A stretch of DNA of 23,845 bases from AB-137-C09 sp964645625 (lineage in GTDB: Bacteria; Pseudomonadota; Zetaproteobacteria; Mariprofundales; Mariprofundaceae). Both the position numbers and the translations under genes were made by a program. Position 1 is the stretch's first letter, and each line of letters begins with the position of its first letter. Below, piece after piece: positions 1-8,246 of the stretch. Location of the stretch: the NCBI GenBank assembly GCA_964645625.1, contig CAZYAI010000038.1:1-23845 (forward strand). Direction: 5' to 3'. The notes below the pieces were generated by a model that had not been told where the DNA came from, did not search any database, and was given only the letters and a program-made list of their open reading frames with translations.

Positions 1-434
1 TTGCTACCTAAAATCAGCAGCACAGTGGCATCGCCGCCATCATCCAAAATCATGTTGGGTGTACCACCATCATGCCATTCCATGATGCGGTGGGTGTACT
101 GCCAGTACTCTTCCAGTGATTCGCCTTTATAAGCAAACACAGGCACGCCAGTGCTAGCAATGGCTGCTGCGGCATGGTCTTGGGTAGAGAAAATATTGCA
201 TGAAGCCCAACGGACTTCCGCGCCCAGAGCGGTGAGTGTTTCAATCAACACACCCGTTTGAATCGTCATATGCAGAGAGCCTGCAATACGCGCGCCTTTA
301 AGCGGTTGCTCAGCGGCATATTTTTCACGAATTGCCATCAAACCAGGCATTTCTGTTTCGGCAATCGTTAATTCTTTACGTCCCCAATCACTTAGGGATA
401 AATCGGCAACTTTATAGTCAGTCGCATTACTCAT
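1..434 (-). CDS. ahcY: S-adenosylhomocysteinase, N-terminal 144 codons (partial)
   Basis: Hydrolyses S-adenosylhomocysteine to adenosine and homocysteine in the cytosol, relieving product inhibition of methyltransferases. The visible protein starts MSNATDYKVADLSLSDWG and contains the family blocks EMPGLMAIREKYA, GSLHMTIQTGVLIETL, EVRWASCNIFSTQDHAAAA and NMILDDGGDAT, in the usual order for the N-terminal substrate-binding half. The ATG is at 434-432; the gene runs off the left edge, so the NAD-binding domain is not visible. It lies downstream of metK on the same strand, and the 131-base gap between them holds an SAH riboswitch that should control this gene. Family assignment is secure from sequence; the truncation is only the window edge. 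Confidence 0.96.
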   Translation of the reverse strand, partial: MSNATDYKVADLSLSDWGRKELTIAETEMPGLMAIREKYAAEQPLKGARIAGSLHMTIQTGVLIETLTALGAEVRWASCNIFSTQDHAAAAIASTGVPVFAYKGESLEEYWQYTHRIMEWHDGGTPNMILDDGGDATVLLILGS

Positions 435-463
435 AGCAATAACTCGCTTTCGTTATTCGTTAT

Positions 464-533
464 GAGCGCCGTTTTATGGTGATAAAACGTGGTTGAGCCT
501 GGCGATGTAGCATCGTTGCAGCGCTCCTCAACC
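464..533 (-). promoter_or_regulatory. SAH riboswitch upstream of ahcY
   Basis: Read on the minus strand, the element has P1 arms GGTTGAG (533-527) and CTCAACC (497-491), the conserved core GAGGAGCGCTGCAACG, the block CCAGGCTCAACC, and a downstream AACGGCGCTC that can pair with GAGCGC to form the pseudoknot. This matches the known SAH riboswitch consensus in order and spacing. It ends about 29 bases before the ahcY start. Members of this class raise ahcY expression when SAH accumulates. Structure is read by eye; no covariance model was run. Confidence 0.93.
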
Positions 534-540
534 GTTGTGT

Positions 541-557
541 TGGCTAATGCTTAGCCA
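541..557 (-). other. Perfect 7-bp hairpin between metK and the SAH riboswitch
   Basis: TGGCTAA and TTAGCCA flank a 3-base loop, 8 bases past the metK stop and just before P1 of the riboswitch. No T-run follows on the minus strand, so a normal intrinsic terminator is unlikely. It may separate or stabilise the metK 3' end in a metK-ahcY transcript. Confidence 0.4.
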
Positions 558-565
558 GTGCTTGG

Positions 566-1735
566 TTAAATACCCGCAGCCTTGCGCAATGCATCGGCTT
601 TGTCGGTTTTTTCCCAAGTGAAATCATCCAGTTCACGACCAAAATGACCATAAGCAGCCGTTTGAGCGTAAATTGGACGTAACAAGTTCAATGACTGCAC
701 AATACCTTTAGGACGCAAATCGAAGTGTTCGCGTACCAACTCAGCGATTTTTTCATCCGAAACAGTGCCAGTTTCAAAGGTGTTCACCATGACAGAGATC
801 GGGTGTGCCACGCCAATAGCGTAAGAAACCTGAACTTCACAACGATCCGCAAGTCCTGCTGCGACAATGTTTTTTGCCACATAACGACCTGCATAAGCAG
901 CCGAGCGATCCACTTTAGAAGGATCTTTACCCGAAAATGCACCGCCACCATGACGACCAAAACCACCATATGTATCAACAATGATCTTACGACCTGTTAA
1001 TCCACAGTCACCCACAGGACCACCAATCACAAAACGCCCCGTTGGGTTAATGTGGTAAGCAGTATCAGCATGCAGTAAACCTGTTGGTTCTAATACAGGC
1101 TTGATGATCTGTTCCATGCAAGCAGCAACCAAGTCTTCATGACTAACATCATCACTATGCTGAGTGGACAGCACCACCGCATCAATCGCCACAGGTTTAT
1201 TGTCTTCATAACGAATACTTACCTGAGACTTGGCATCAGGGCGTAAAAAGCTGAGTGCGCCAGATTTGCGAACTTCGGCTTGTTTTGCCACGATTTGATG
1301 GGATAAATGAATCGCCATTGGCATCAGTACATCGGTTTCGTTGGTAGCATAACCAAACATCAAGCCTTGGTCGCCCGCGCCCTGATCGAGGTCAATACCT
1401 TCGCCTTCGTTGACACCAGCAGCGATATCAACGGATTGTTTATCCATCGCTACCAATACGGCACAAGAACTATAGTCAAATCCCATTTCAGATGAATTGT
1501 AACCAATGTCTTTCACGGCATTGCGTGCAATTTGTTGGTAATCAATGACAGCCGAAGTGGTGATTTCACCAGAGAGTACAATCATCCCTGTGTTAATCAT
1601 GGTTTCACACGCCACGCGTGCTTGAGGATCCTGTTCTAAAATAGCATCCAAGATACTGTCCGAAATACGGTCAGCAACTTTGTCAGGATGGCCTTCAGAA
1701 ACAGATTCAGAGGTAAATACAAAATTACGACTCAT
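566..1735 (-). CDS. metK: S-adenosylmethionine synthase
   Basis: Makes SAM from methionine and ATP in the cytosol, releasing phosphate and pyrophosphate. The 389-aa protein has the normal family length and begins MSRNFVFTSESVSEGHPDK, with the nucleotide-binding GHPDK motif, the GAGDQGLMFGYA loop and the C-terminal block GGGAFSGKDPSKVDRSAAY. The reading frame stays open upstream to 1870, but the extra 45 residues have no family resemblance. A good ribosome-binding site (AAGGAAGAG) precedes the ATG at 1735, so that start is chosen. It is followed on the same strand by the SAH riboswitch and ahcY, pairing SAM synthesis with SAH removal. rplY is divergent from it. Confidence 0.97.
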   Translation of the reverse strand: MSRNFVFTSESVSEGHPDKVADRISDSILDAILEQDPQARVACETMINTGMIVLSGEITTSAVIDYQQIARNAVKDIGYNSSEMGFDYSSCAVLVAMDKQSVDIAAGVNEGEGIDLDQGAGDQGLMFGYATNETDVLMPMAIHLSHQIVAKQAEVRKSGALSFLRPDAKSQVSIRYEDNKPVAIDAVVLSTQHSDDVSHEDLVAACMEQIIKPVLEPTGLLHADTAYHINPTGRFVIGGPVGDCGLTGRKIIVDTYGGFGRHGGGAFSGKDPSKVDRSAAYAGRYVAKNIVAAGLADRCEVQVSYAIGVAHPISVMVNTFETGTVSDEKIAELVREHFDLRPKGIVQSLNLLRPIYAQTAAYGHFGRELDDFTWEKTDKADALRKAAGI

Positions 1736-1842
1736 AGGCTCTTCCTTCTGTTTTGACGTGTGCCATAGCAACGCCAGCTTGAGGCATTCACAGCGTGAAT
1801 TCCCTTTAATCGCCAAGCGATTATCGCCCAATAGGACGCGGC

Positions 1843-1870
1843 ACTCTAACGCGACAAAGCAAACACTCAA
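1843..1870 (-). promoter_or_regulatory. Candidate sigma-70 promoter of metK
   Basis: On the minus strand TTGAGT (1870-1865) and TAGAGT (1848-1843) are separated by 16 bases. Transcription would start near 1836 and give a leader of about 100 bases before the chosen metK ATG. This supports the shorter MetK start. Pattern match by eye only. Confidence 0.4.
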
Positions 1871-1924
1871 ATGATGAAGCCAAAGGGCAGCAGAAAGTCA
1901 TGCCTGTTAGGTGGAAATCTATTA

Positions 1925-1952
1925 TTGATTTTGATCCTTGCATCCTTATAGT
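1925..1952 (+). promoter_or_regulatory. Candidate sigma-70 promoter of rplY with GC-rich discriminator
   Basis: TTGATT (1925-1930) and TATAGT (1947-1952) are 16 bases apart, followed by GCGCCGCC. A GC-rich discriminator is typical of growth-rate or stringently controlled ribosomal promoters. The same TATAGTGCGC string recurs at 10492-10501 before another gene. Confidence 0.5.
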
Positions 1953-2053
1953 GCGCCGCCCTTTTGATGGATGAATAATTAAAAGGTACAACCTGCTACG
2001 GGCATACCCGTCAGGTATTTATTAAAACCCTTGTCATAGGGTAAGAGGTCTAT

Positions 2054-2671
2054 ATGAGTGATTTTTTATCGTTAAATGCTGAATTGCGTGAAGAAACAGG
2101 ACGCAGTGCAACTCGTCGTTTGCGTCGTGCGGGACGTTTGCCAGCTATTATTTATGGTGGCGGTAAATCAGACCTGCCTATTACCTTAGATACAAACGAA
2201 GCCAGCAAAGCGTTAAACACTGAGCAGTTTCACACCAGTATTTTGACTATTACTGTTGCAGATGGCAAAGGTGAAGAAAAAGTATTGTTGAAAGACGCAC
2301 AATGGGACCCTGTAAAAGACACAGCAACCCATTTGGACTTTTTCCGCGTTAAAGGCAGTGATGTTATTGACATTGAAGTACCTGTTGTTGCTATCAACTT
2401 TGAAAAAGCACCTGGTGTTGTTGAAGGCGGACAGATCGAAGTTATTCGTCATGTTTTGGAAGTAAGCTGCCGCGCTGACGCGATCCCTGAGCATATCGAA
2501 GTTGATTGCGCTGCCTTGCAGATGGGTGACACCGTTCATGTGGAAGACTTGAACTTACCTGCAGGCGTGGAAGCACCGCACGAAGTAAACTTCACCATTT
2601 TGAACTTGGCTGCTGTCAAGGGTGGTGCAGATAAGTCTGACGACGCAGAAGAGGATGCTGAAGAGGCGTGA
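2054..2671 (+). CDS. rplY: Ribosomal protein bL25, long CTC/TL5 type
   Basis: Binds 5S rRNA in the large ribosomal subunit. The 205-aa protein carries an N-terminal L25 domain (about residues 1-95, with RRLRRAGRLPAIIYGGG and the following DAQWDPVKDTATHLDFFRV region) and a C-terminal CTC-type beta domain, ending in an acidic tail (DKSDDAEEDAEEA). That makes it the long form rather than the short E. coli type. A ribosome-binding site AAGAGGT precedes the ATG. The stop overlaps the GTG start of pth by four bases, so the two genes are translationally coupled, a common bacterial pair. Confidence 0.95.
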   Translation: MSDFLSLNAELREETGRSATRRLRRAGRLPAIIYGGGKSDLPITLDTNEASKALNTEQFHTSILTITVADGKGEEKVLLKDAQWDPVKDTATHLDFFRVKGSDVIDIEVPVVAINFEKAPGVVEGGQIEVIRHVLEVSCRADAIPEHIEVDCAALQMGDTVHVEDLNLPAGVEAPHEVNFTILNLAAVKGGADKSDDAEEDAEEA

Positions 2672-3243
2672 AAATACTTGTAGGTCTTGGTAACCCAGGC
2701 TCACAATATCACAACACACGTCATAATATCGGCTTTCGCTTCGTTGATGCGATAGCCCAACAGGAGGGGGTGCAGTTCGCTGCATCCCCTCGCTTTCGTG
2801 CTGAAATTGCTACAGCAACCCATGATGGCGATAAATTATTGTTGGTAAAGCCACAAACGTTCATGAACAACAGCGGTGAATCATTGGCTCCCTTGTTACA
2901 TTTTTATCAAGTATCAACCTGTGATCTGTTTGTGGTTTTCGATGACTTGGATCTTCCTGCGGGTAAAATTCGCTTGCGTAAAGGTGGTGGTCACGGTGGT
3001 CATAATGGACTGCGTTCGCTGCACCAACATTTACCCGATAGCGATTATCACCGCATCAAAGTAGGCATCGGACGACCACCCCATGGTAACATCACTGGCT
3101 GGGTATTGGGTCAAGCTGATGAGGCTGATCGCGCCTCCGAGGTGGCAGCTTTCGCAGTCATTGAACAGCAATTACATGGTATTTTACAGGGTGATTTAGC
3201 CGCTGCTTCTAATGCTATTCATGCCGCTTTGGCTGACGTTTAA
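2668..3243 (+). CDS. pth: Peptidyl-tRNA hydrolase
   Basis: Cleaves peptidyl-tRNAs dropped from stalled ribosomes, recycling tRNA in the cytosol. The 191-aa protein starts at GTG in a GTGA overlap with rplY. It shows the N-terminal GLGNPGSQYHNTRHNIG motif with the catalytic histidine at residue 19, the KPQTFMNNSG substrate-binding block, FDDLDLPAGKIRLRKGGG and the GHNGLRS segment, and has normal family length. The start is supported by the upstream AAGAGG inside the rplY tail. Function follows directly from the conserved family. Confidence 0.97.
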   Translation: MKILVGLGNPGSQYHNTRHNIGFRFVDAIAQQEGVQFAASPRFRAEIATATHDGDKLLLVKPQTFMNNSGESLAPLLHFYQVSTCDLFVVFDDLDLPAGKIRLRKGGGHGGHNGLRSLHQHLPDSDYHRIKVGIGRPPHGNITGWVLGQADEADRASEVAAFAVIEQQLHGILQGDLAAASNAIHAALADV

Positions 3244-3364
3244 CACACTGTCCTTATCTTAATCTCCTAACATGGAGCGTTGTCGTACAGCGGTTAACCT
3301 ATCATGCCCGTGCATTGTGCGTATCACTATTCCATGTTAACAAATATACACACGAGGAAACCTC

Positions 3365-4459
3365 ATGGCTCTGAGTATCGGAATTGTTGGCTTGCCCAAC
3401 GTCGGTAAATCCACGCTATTTAACGCATTAAACGGTGGTGGTGCCGAAGCGGCGAACTACCCATTTTGCACCATTGATCCCAATGTTGGCATTGTACCTG
3501 TGCCTGACCCACGCTTAGATGCCTTAAGTGAGATTGTTAAACCACAAGCGGTACAGCATGCTGTGGTTGAGTTTGTTGACATTGCTGGCTTGGTTGCAGG
3601 TGCTGCCAGCGGCGAAGGTTTAGGCAACCAGTTCTTGGCTAATATTCGCGAATGCTCAGCTATTGCCCATGTCGTCCGTTGCTTTGAAGATGACAATGTT
3701 ACCCATGTCTCTGGTCGTGTTGATCCCTTGTCAGATATTGAAATTATTGATACCGAACTGATGCTTAAAGATATGGACAGCATGCAGAAAGCTGTGCAAA
3801 GGACGCAAAAATTAACCCGCACTGGCGACAAAGATGCGCAAGTGCTGCTAGCCTTACAGGAACGCGTACTTCAATCATTGGAAGATGGTGTAACCGTTCG
3901 CCGTCAAAACTTGAGTGACGATGAACAGCTTTTGTTGCGTGAACAATGCCTATTGACCATTAAACCGGTATTATACATTGCCAATGTCGATGATGGCTCC
4001 TTGCCCGATGGTAATGAATTGGTTGACCGTGTTCGCGCCCATGCAGCCGAAGAGGGTGCTCGCGTTGCTGTGGTATCGGCGCAAATTGAGGCTGAGTTGG
4101 CTGAAATGGACGATGAGTCACGTGTTGAGTTTCTGAATGATATGGGGCTGGTTGAACCTGGTTTGAATACCGTGATTCGTGAAGCTTATACTTTGCTTAA
4201 TCTGATTACTTATTTCACCGCAGGGGTGAAAGAGGTACGAGCGTGGACGATTCACCAAGGTGATACAGCACCCAAAGCAGCGGCAGTGATTCACACCGAC
4301 TTTGAGAAGGGCTTTATTCGCGCAGAAACGATTACTTATGATGACTTCATTAACTACAAAGGTGAAGCTGGTTGTAAAGAAGCTGGAAAAATGCGTCTGG
4401 AAGGTAAGACTTACGTCGTTCACGATGGTGATGTATTGCATTTCCGTTTTAATGTTTGA
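3365..4459 (+). CDS. ychF: Redox-regulated ATPase YchF (Obg-family NTPase)
   Basis: Ribosome-associated P-loop NTPase of the OLA1/YchF group, which prefers ATP to GTP. The 364-aa protein has the G1 loop GLPNVGKSTLFNAL, the YPFCTIDPNVGIVPVPDPRL block, DIAGLVAGA (G3), IANVDD in place of a canonical NKxD (as expected for YchF), and a C-terminal TGS domain ending VHDGDVLHFRFNV. A GAGGAA ribosome-binding site precedes the ATG. It follows pth after a 121-base gap, the usual pth-ychF order. In E. coli this family is linked to oxidative stress and catalase regulation; nothing here tests that. Confidence 0.96.
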   Translation: MALSIGIVGLPNVGKSTLFNALNGGGAEAANYPFCTIDPNVGIVPVPDPRLDALSEIVKPQAVQHAVVEFVDIAGLVAGAASGEGLGNQFLANIRECSAIAHVVRCFEDDNVTHVSGRVDPLSDIEIIDTELMLKDMDSMQKAVQRTQKLTRTGDKDAQVLLALQERVLQSLEDGVTVRRQNLSDDEQLLLREQCLLTIKPVLYIANVDDGSLPDGNELVDRVRAHAAEEGARVAVVSAQIEAELAEMDDESRVEFLNDMGLVEPGLNTVIREAYTLLNLITYFTAGVKEVRAWTIHQGDTAPKAAAVIHTDFEKGFIRAETITYDDFINYKGEAGCKEAGKMRLEGKTYVVHDGDVLHFRFNV

Positions 4460-4495
4460 TGAATCTAACATGGTTGGATGTCTAAGGAGTGTTTC

Positions 4496-4687
4496 ATGAT
4501 TGATGCTAAATTGCTGGATATTTTGGTGTGCCCGCAATGCAAGGGTAAAGTGACAGCCAATGCCGATGAGTCAGCATTGGTGTGCGAGCCTTGTGCCTTG
4601 GCTTACCCGATTCGTGATGAAATTCCCGTGATGTTGGTCGATGAGGCGAGCAGTCTTAAAACAGCAGAGGATGAAGTAACAGCTTAA
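4496..4687 (+). CDS. Trm112/YcaR-like zinc-binding small protein
   Basis: A 63-aa protein beginning MIDAKLLDILVCPQCKGK, with CPQC and CEPC zinc-ligand pairs followed by AYPIRDEIPVML, the signature of the Trm112 (UPF0434/YcaR) family. In eukaryotes and archaea Trm112 stabilises SAM methyltransferases; bacterial roles are less settled. The start at 4496 is chosen because TAAGGAG lies just upstream; an in-frame ATG at 4478 lacks this. It lies 36 bases after ychF and 14 before an acyltransferase, so it may be the first gene of the envelope operon. In E. coli ycaR lies between lpxK and kdsB, so an LPS neighbourhood is a familiar context. Confidence 0.85.
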   Translation: MIDAKLLDILVCPQCKGKVTANADESALVCEPCALAYPIRDEIPVMLVDEASSLKTAEDEVTA

Positions 4688-4701
4688 CTTCTGGATTAGT
4701 C

Positions 4702-5577
4702 ATGGTTCTTTGGCTGTTTAAAGCGTTTTTTTCACTCTTGTACCACATACCAGTGCGCTGGCTGGGCGCGCTGGGGGCTGGGTTGGGGCGTATGCTGTAT
4801 TATGTTTTAGCGAAGCACCGCCGCATTACACGCCGTAATTTACGCCGTGCCTACCCGCAGCACGATGCCGCTTGGCATCAGCGCACAGGGCGAGAAAGTT
4901 TTGCTGAACTGGGGCGCACCATGTTTGAGTTGCCCTATGTGTTCCTCGCTTCAAGGGATGATTTGCTTGCTCGTGTTCGCATCGAAGGAGCTGAAGAAGT
5001 GCAAGCGGCGATGCAACAGCAAGGGGTGATTCTTGCCGCTGCGCACCATAGTAATTGGGAACTTGGCGGCTTAATGGCAAGCATGGTGTTGCAACCCTTT
5101 GGGATGATTTACCGCCCGATGAAAAACAACGAACTTGATGGCTTTTTGCGCCAGTGCCGTGAGCGTTTTGGTATGCAGACTTATTCACGCTTTGAAGGTA
5201 TTCGCTGGCTACCGCGTTACCTGCGTGACGGTGGCGCAGTTGGCATCATGGTCGATCAACACATGAGCCAAGGTATGCAAGTGCCTTTTATGGGGCATCT
5301 TGCTAATACAACCACCTTACCAGCGATGTTTGCCCTGCGGCAACAGACACCCATCTACAGTATTTTCCTCCACCGTATTGATCATGATTTTCGCTTCCGT
5401 TTGGTGTTCGAAGCGATCAGCTTGCCTGAAGCAGGCGATAACCGAGAAGACAATCAATACCAGATCATGAAAGTTATCGGCGAACGTGTCGCCGCTAACA
5501 TTGATGCGCGTCCTGAGTTATGGTTGTGGCTTCATAAACGCTGGTGGATTTTGGAGCACGACCCGCATGCCGTGTAA
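4702..5577 (+). CDS. LpxL/HtrB-type lysophospholipid or lipid A acyltransferase
   Basis: Probably transfers a fatty acyl chain to lipid A or a related lipid at the inner membrane. The 291-aa protein has an N-terminal hydrophobic segment (about residues 2-35), a basic stretch KHRRITRRNLRRAYP, the catalytic HX4E motif in HHSNWE (His115 to Glu120), YRPMKNNELD, and the C-terminal ELWLWLHKRWW typical of the family. It is slightly shorter than E. coli LpxL (306). The ribosome-binding site before the ATG is weak, so translation may depend on the upstream gene. Being upstream of two heptosyltransferases fits lipid A late acylation. I cannot tell which acyl position or chain it uses. Confidence 0.88.
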   Translation: MVLWLFKAFFSLLYHIPVRWLGALGAGLGRMLYYVLAKHRRITRRNLRRAYPQHDAAWHQRTGRESFAELGRTMFELPYVFLASRDDLLARVRIEGAEEVQAAMQQQGVILAAAHHSNWELGGLMASMVLQPFGMIYRPMKNNELDGFLRQCRERFGMQTYSRFEGIRWLPRYLRDGGAVGIMVDQHMSQGMQVPFMGHLANTTTLPAMFALRQQTPIYSIFLHRIDHDFRFRLVFEAISLPEAGDNREDNQYQIMKVIGERVAANIDARPELWLWLHKRWWILEHDPHAV

Positions 5578-6256
5578 ACATAAAGCTTTTAGCAAGCAAC
5601 GTTGGTCATTGACCCAAAAAGCAGAAATGGAATTTCTCAGCAAACATAAATGTTTGGAACACATTACTAAGCTACGGCAGCAAGCGCGAACGCGCTATTT
5701 GCCATTGATTGAACCGTACAGTCAAACCTTGGGCGATGATGCCGCGATATTGGACTTAGCCTGTGGTGCGGTGTGTTTAGCCAACGATATTCCTGTTGGG
5801 CGCAAGGTGTTTGTTGATCCACTGCTTGATTTTTTTCGCCGCGAACTACCTGGCTCTTTACCCGATCTGCCAGAAGATCAGGTACTTGCCAGCGAAGCGG
5901 AACGATTGCGGCTAAGTGATGCCAGTTTTGATTTGGTACTTTGTTTACGCGGTGTAAGCCACGTCTGCAACCCTGAAATGGTTCTGCATGAAGTCGAGCG
6001 TGTATTGCGTAAAGAAGGTGTGTTTATCATCAGTGTGGTGGTATGGCCTGTATTTATGTCGCGCCTGTATTACCGCTTGTCTCGCTTTGTTCCTAAAGGC
6101 TTACTGGGCAATCGCATGTATTGTTATTCCGCACGGGGTATTCGCAACACCTTAAGCCGCCATTTTGACATCGTCAGTGAAACAACATTACCCGTTGAAT
6201 CGTGGCTATCTGTAGGACGTGAACGTTTTTATGTTTGCCGTCCTTTATCTTCATGA
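5567..6256 (+). CDS. Class I SAM-dependent methyltransferase, type 11-like
   Basis: A 229-aa protein with a Rossmann-type motif I (AILDLACGA, about residues 60-68, less glycine-rich than usual), an acidic motif II (VFVDPLLDFF) and the post-motif region LRLSDASFDLVLCLRGVSH...EVERVLRKEGVFIISV. The substrate cannot be read from sequence; the operon suggests a lipid or saccharide of the envelope. The frame opens at 5486, but ATG 5567 is preferred: GGAG lies upstream and the overlap with the acyltransferase is then only 11 bases. ATG 5627 is an alternative without a clear ribosome-binding site. The stop overlaps the next start as ATGA. Confidence 0.8.
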   Translation: MPCKHKAFSKQRWSLTQKAEMEFLSKHKCLEHITKLRQQARTRYLPLIEPYSQTLGDDAAILDLACGAVCLANDIPVGRKVFVDPLLDFFRRELPGSLPDLPEDQVLASEAERLRLSDASFDLVLCLRGVSHVCNPEMVLHEVERVLRKEGVFIISVVVWPVFMSRLYYRLSRFVPKGLLGNRMYCYSARGIRNTLSRHFDIVSETTLPVESWLSVGRERFYVCRPLSS

Positions 6257-7242
6257 TGAAAGCCGCTGTTTGCCGTAGCCTTATTTTATCGCCGAACTGG
6301 TTGGGTGATGTCATCATGGCACAACCTGCAATGCGGGCGATTGCACGGCATGATCCTTCGATGTGTTTGTTTGTTAGTGGTCGCCCATGGCTGCGTGATC
6401 TGCTGCCTTTTTTAGATTTGGGTACAGCGCAATATTGCGAGGAGCTTCGCCAAGCACAGGCGGATGAAGTGTATATTTTCCGTAACAGCTTTAGTGCTGC
6501 ATGGCAGGCGTTTCGGGCGCGGATTCCACGGCGACATGGTTTCGCTCACGATGGACGTAGCTGTTTATTGCGTCCTGCCTATCAACCGCATTTTAATATG
6601 GCACACGATCATCATCGCCGTTACTTTTTGGATTTGGTACGTCAAGCAGGCATTCCTGCCGAGCAAGATGAGCCCGTTGCATTGCGCGTGACGGATGAAC
6701 AACGGCAAGCAGCCCGTGATTTGGTGATCGCGCATGGCTTGGATCCGCAACGCTTGATCTGTGTTGCTCCTGGTGCCCAATTTGGTGCGGCAAAACGCTA
6801 CCCTGATCTATCTTACCGCATGGTATTACAAACACTGTCTGAGGCTGGTTGGCATATGGTGGTACTCGGCATGAAGGAAGAATCAGCAATTGCCGATTCC
6901 TGCCTTCAAGCTTGCACAGGACCATCATGGAATAGCTGCGGTCAAACCAGTTTAAGCCAAGCCTTGCAACTATTGACCATTTGCCAACTGTTAGTCTGCA
7001 ATGACTCAGGCTTAATGCATGTCGCTGCGGGGATGGGACGTGCTGTGGTTGCCATGTTTGGGGCAACAGCACCCGAGCGCACGGCGCCATCGGGTGACGA
7101 TGTTCGTTTATTGTATCACCCTGCTTCATGCAGCCCTTGTTTGCAACGTGAATGCACCGTCTCAGGTCATCCCTGCATGAGTAATATCAGCCCTGCCGAA
7201 GTGACGGAACATTGCCTAGCGGTACTAAGAGAGCGCGCATGA
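6253..7242 (+). CDS. waaF: ADP-heptose:LPS heptosyltransferase II-like (GT9)
   Basis: Probably adds the second L-glycero-D-manno-heptose to the LPS inner core on the cytoplasmic face of the inner membrane. The 329-aa protein starts MMKAAVCRSLILSPNWLGDV, the N-terminal GT9 acceptor motif in its WaaF form (PNWLGD), and has the nucleotide-sugar region ICVAPGAQFGAAKRYP and the late motif VCNDSGLMHVAAGMGRAV followed by MFGATAPERTAPSG. It overlaps the preceding methyltransferase by ATGA and the following waaC-like gene by ATGA. ATG 6256 is an equivalent alternative start. WaaF rather than WaaC is chosen from these motifs; the exact acceptor is inferred. Confidence 0.88.
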   Translation: MMKAAVCRSLILSPNWLGDVIMAQPAMRAIARHDPSMCLFVSGRPWLRDLLPFLDLGTAQYCEELRQAQADEVYIFRNSFSAAWQAFRARIPRRHGFAHDGRSCLLRPAYQPHFNMAHDHHRRYFLDLVRQAGIPAEQDEPVALRVTDEQRQAARDLVIAHGLDPQRLICVAPGAQFGAAKRYPDLSYRMVLQTLSEAGWHMVVLGMKEESAIADSCLQACTGPSWNSCGQTSLSQALQLLTICQLLVCNDSGLMHVAAGMGRAVVAMFGATAPERTAPSGDDVRLLYHPASCSPCLQRECTVSGHPCMSNISPAEVTEHCLAVLRERA

Positions 7243-8246
7243 AGGTGCTGATTGTAAAGCTCTCAGCCTTTGGTGATATTATCCACGCTCAACCAGCGAT
7301 GGAACTGTTGCGTCAACAAGGTATGGAAGTCCATTGGCTGGTTGATGCGCGTTATGCTTTTGTGACTGAGTTGTTTCCTGCCGATGTGCAAGTGCACGTG
7401 GTAGCACTCAAGGGCGAACAGCGGCTACAACATGCGTGGCAGTCGATTCAAGCATTGCGCCATTATGATTTCGATGCGGTATTGGATTTGCAAGGCTTGA
7501 TTAAATCAGGCTTGATGGCGCGTGCCATTGCACGGACTGCACCAGTGTATGGTTTTGATGCTGCTGAAAGTCCAGAATGGCCAAATCGCTATTTGGTTAA
7601 ACCTGTAACATTTCAGGTCGATGATCGTCATGTGGTGCAAAAGTATTGCCGCATTGCTTTGGCAGTGATGGGGCAGGGTGACCAAGCCATCGCTTATAGC
7701 GCGCCAAAACTTGACTGCGGAACGCGCCAACAACAAGCAGCGGCAACGGTGGTGGAAGCTTGGCAGGGTCAGCCCCATACGGTGCTGCATGTGGGTGGTG
7801 GTTGGCAAACGAAACGCATGGATATACAGCAATGGCGCGCTTGCGTGGTTGCATTGGCAGAGCGCGGGGCAGCGATCACCCTTAGCTGGGGTGATGACGA
7901 GGAGTTTCATCGCGCTAAAGCCATTGCTGATTGTTACGAGCTGGCGACGGTGTTACCCGAACGTTTGGATATTCATACCTTAGCTGGTGTGCTTCATGCG
8001 GCACAAGCGGTGATCGGTATGGATACTGGCGTATTACATTTGGCAGCAGCCTTAGGCACTCCCACGATTACCTTATGGGGACCATCAGCATCATGGAATG
8101 CAGGGCCGCAAGGTTCAAGTGATGCGCATGTGGAATCCAACCCCAGTTGCGGACCTTGTTTTCAACGGCGTTGTGAGCGCTTTGTGTGTATGCCGAGCAT
8201 TCAAGCAGCAAGCATTATTCAAGCATGGGAAAGGGTGAAACGATGA
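7239..8246 (+). CDS. waaC: LPS heptosyltransferase I-like (GT9)
   Basis: Probably transfers the first heptose to Kdo of the LPS inner core. The 335-aa protein begins MKVLIVKLSAFGDIIHAQPA, the WaaC/GT9 N-terminus, has DAVLDLQGLIKSGLMARAI in the acceptor domain, and in the nucleotide-sugar domain VLHVGGGWQTKRM and MDTGVLHLAAALGTPTITLWG. The C-terminus carries CGPCFQRRCERFVCM, a cysteine cluster common in GT9 enzymes. The start is fixed by the ATGA overlap with waaF, and its own stop overlaps the DUF3108 gene in the same way. The two GT9 proteins are clearly paralogous in layout but divergent. Confidence 0.88.
   Translation: MKVLIVKLSAFGDIIHAQPAMELLRQQGMEVHWLVDARYAFVTELFPADVQVHVVALKGEQRLQHAWQSIQALRHYDFDAVLDLQGLIKSGLMARAIARTAPVYGFDAAESPEWPNRYLVKPVTFQVDDRHVVQKYCRIALAVMGQGDQAIAYSAPKLDCGTRQQQAAATVVEAWQGQPHTVLHVGGGWQTKRMDIQQWRACVVALAERGAAITLSWGDDEEFHRAKAIADCYELATVLPERLDIHTLAGVLHAAQAVIGMDTGVLHLAAALGTPTITLWGPSASWNAGPQGSSDAHVESNPSCGPCFQRRCERFVCMPSIQAASIIQAWERVKR

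Larger units (their letters stand above)
1736..2053. other. Divergent metK / rplY intergenic region
   Basis: 318 bases without a credible gene. It holds a candidate promoter for each flanking gene (listed separately). The presumed metK leader contains a perfect hairpin, ATTCAC-AGC-GTGAAT at 1786-1800. The rplY leader has two short hairpins, ACGGG-CATA-CCCGT at 1998-2011 and ACCCT-TGTCAT-AGGGT at 2027-2042, the second ending just before the rplY ribosome-binding site. I did not recognise a SAM riboswitch or a MetJ-type operator here. Confidence 0.5.

Noticed and set aside
1736..1870. 45-residue N-terminal extension of MetK
   Set aside because: No similarity to the MetK family, and a good ribosome-binding site and the canonical MSRNFVFTSESVSEGHPDK start lie at 1735; a promoter-like pair overlaps the supposed extension start.
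6593..7129. 178-aa minus-strand open frame antisense to waaF
   Set aside because: Shadow frame of a conserved GT9 gene; no family resemblance.
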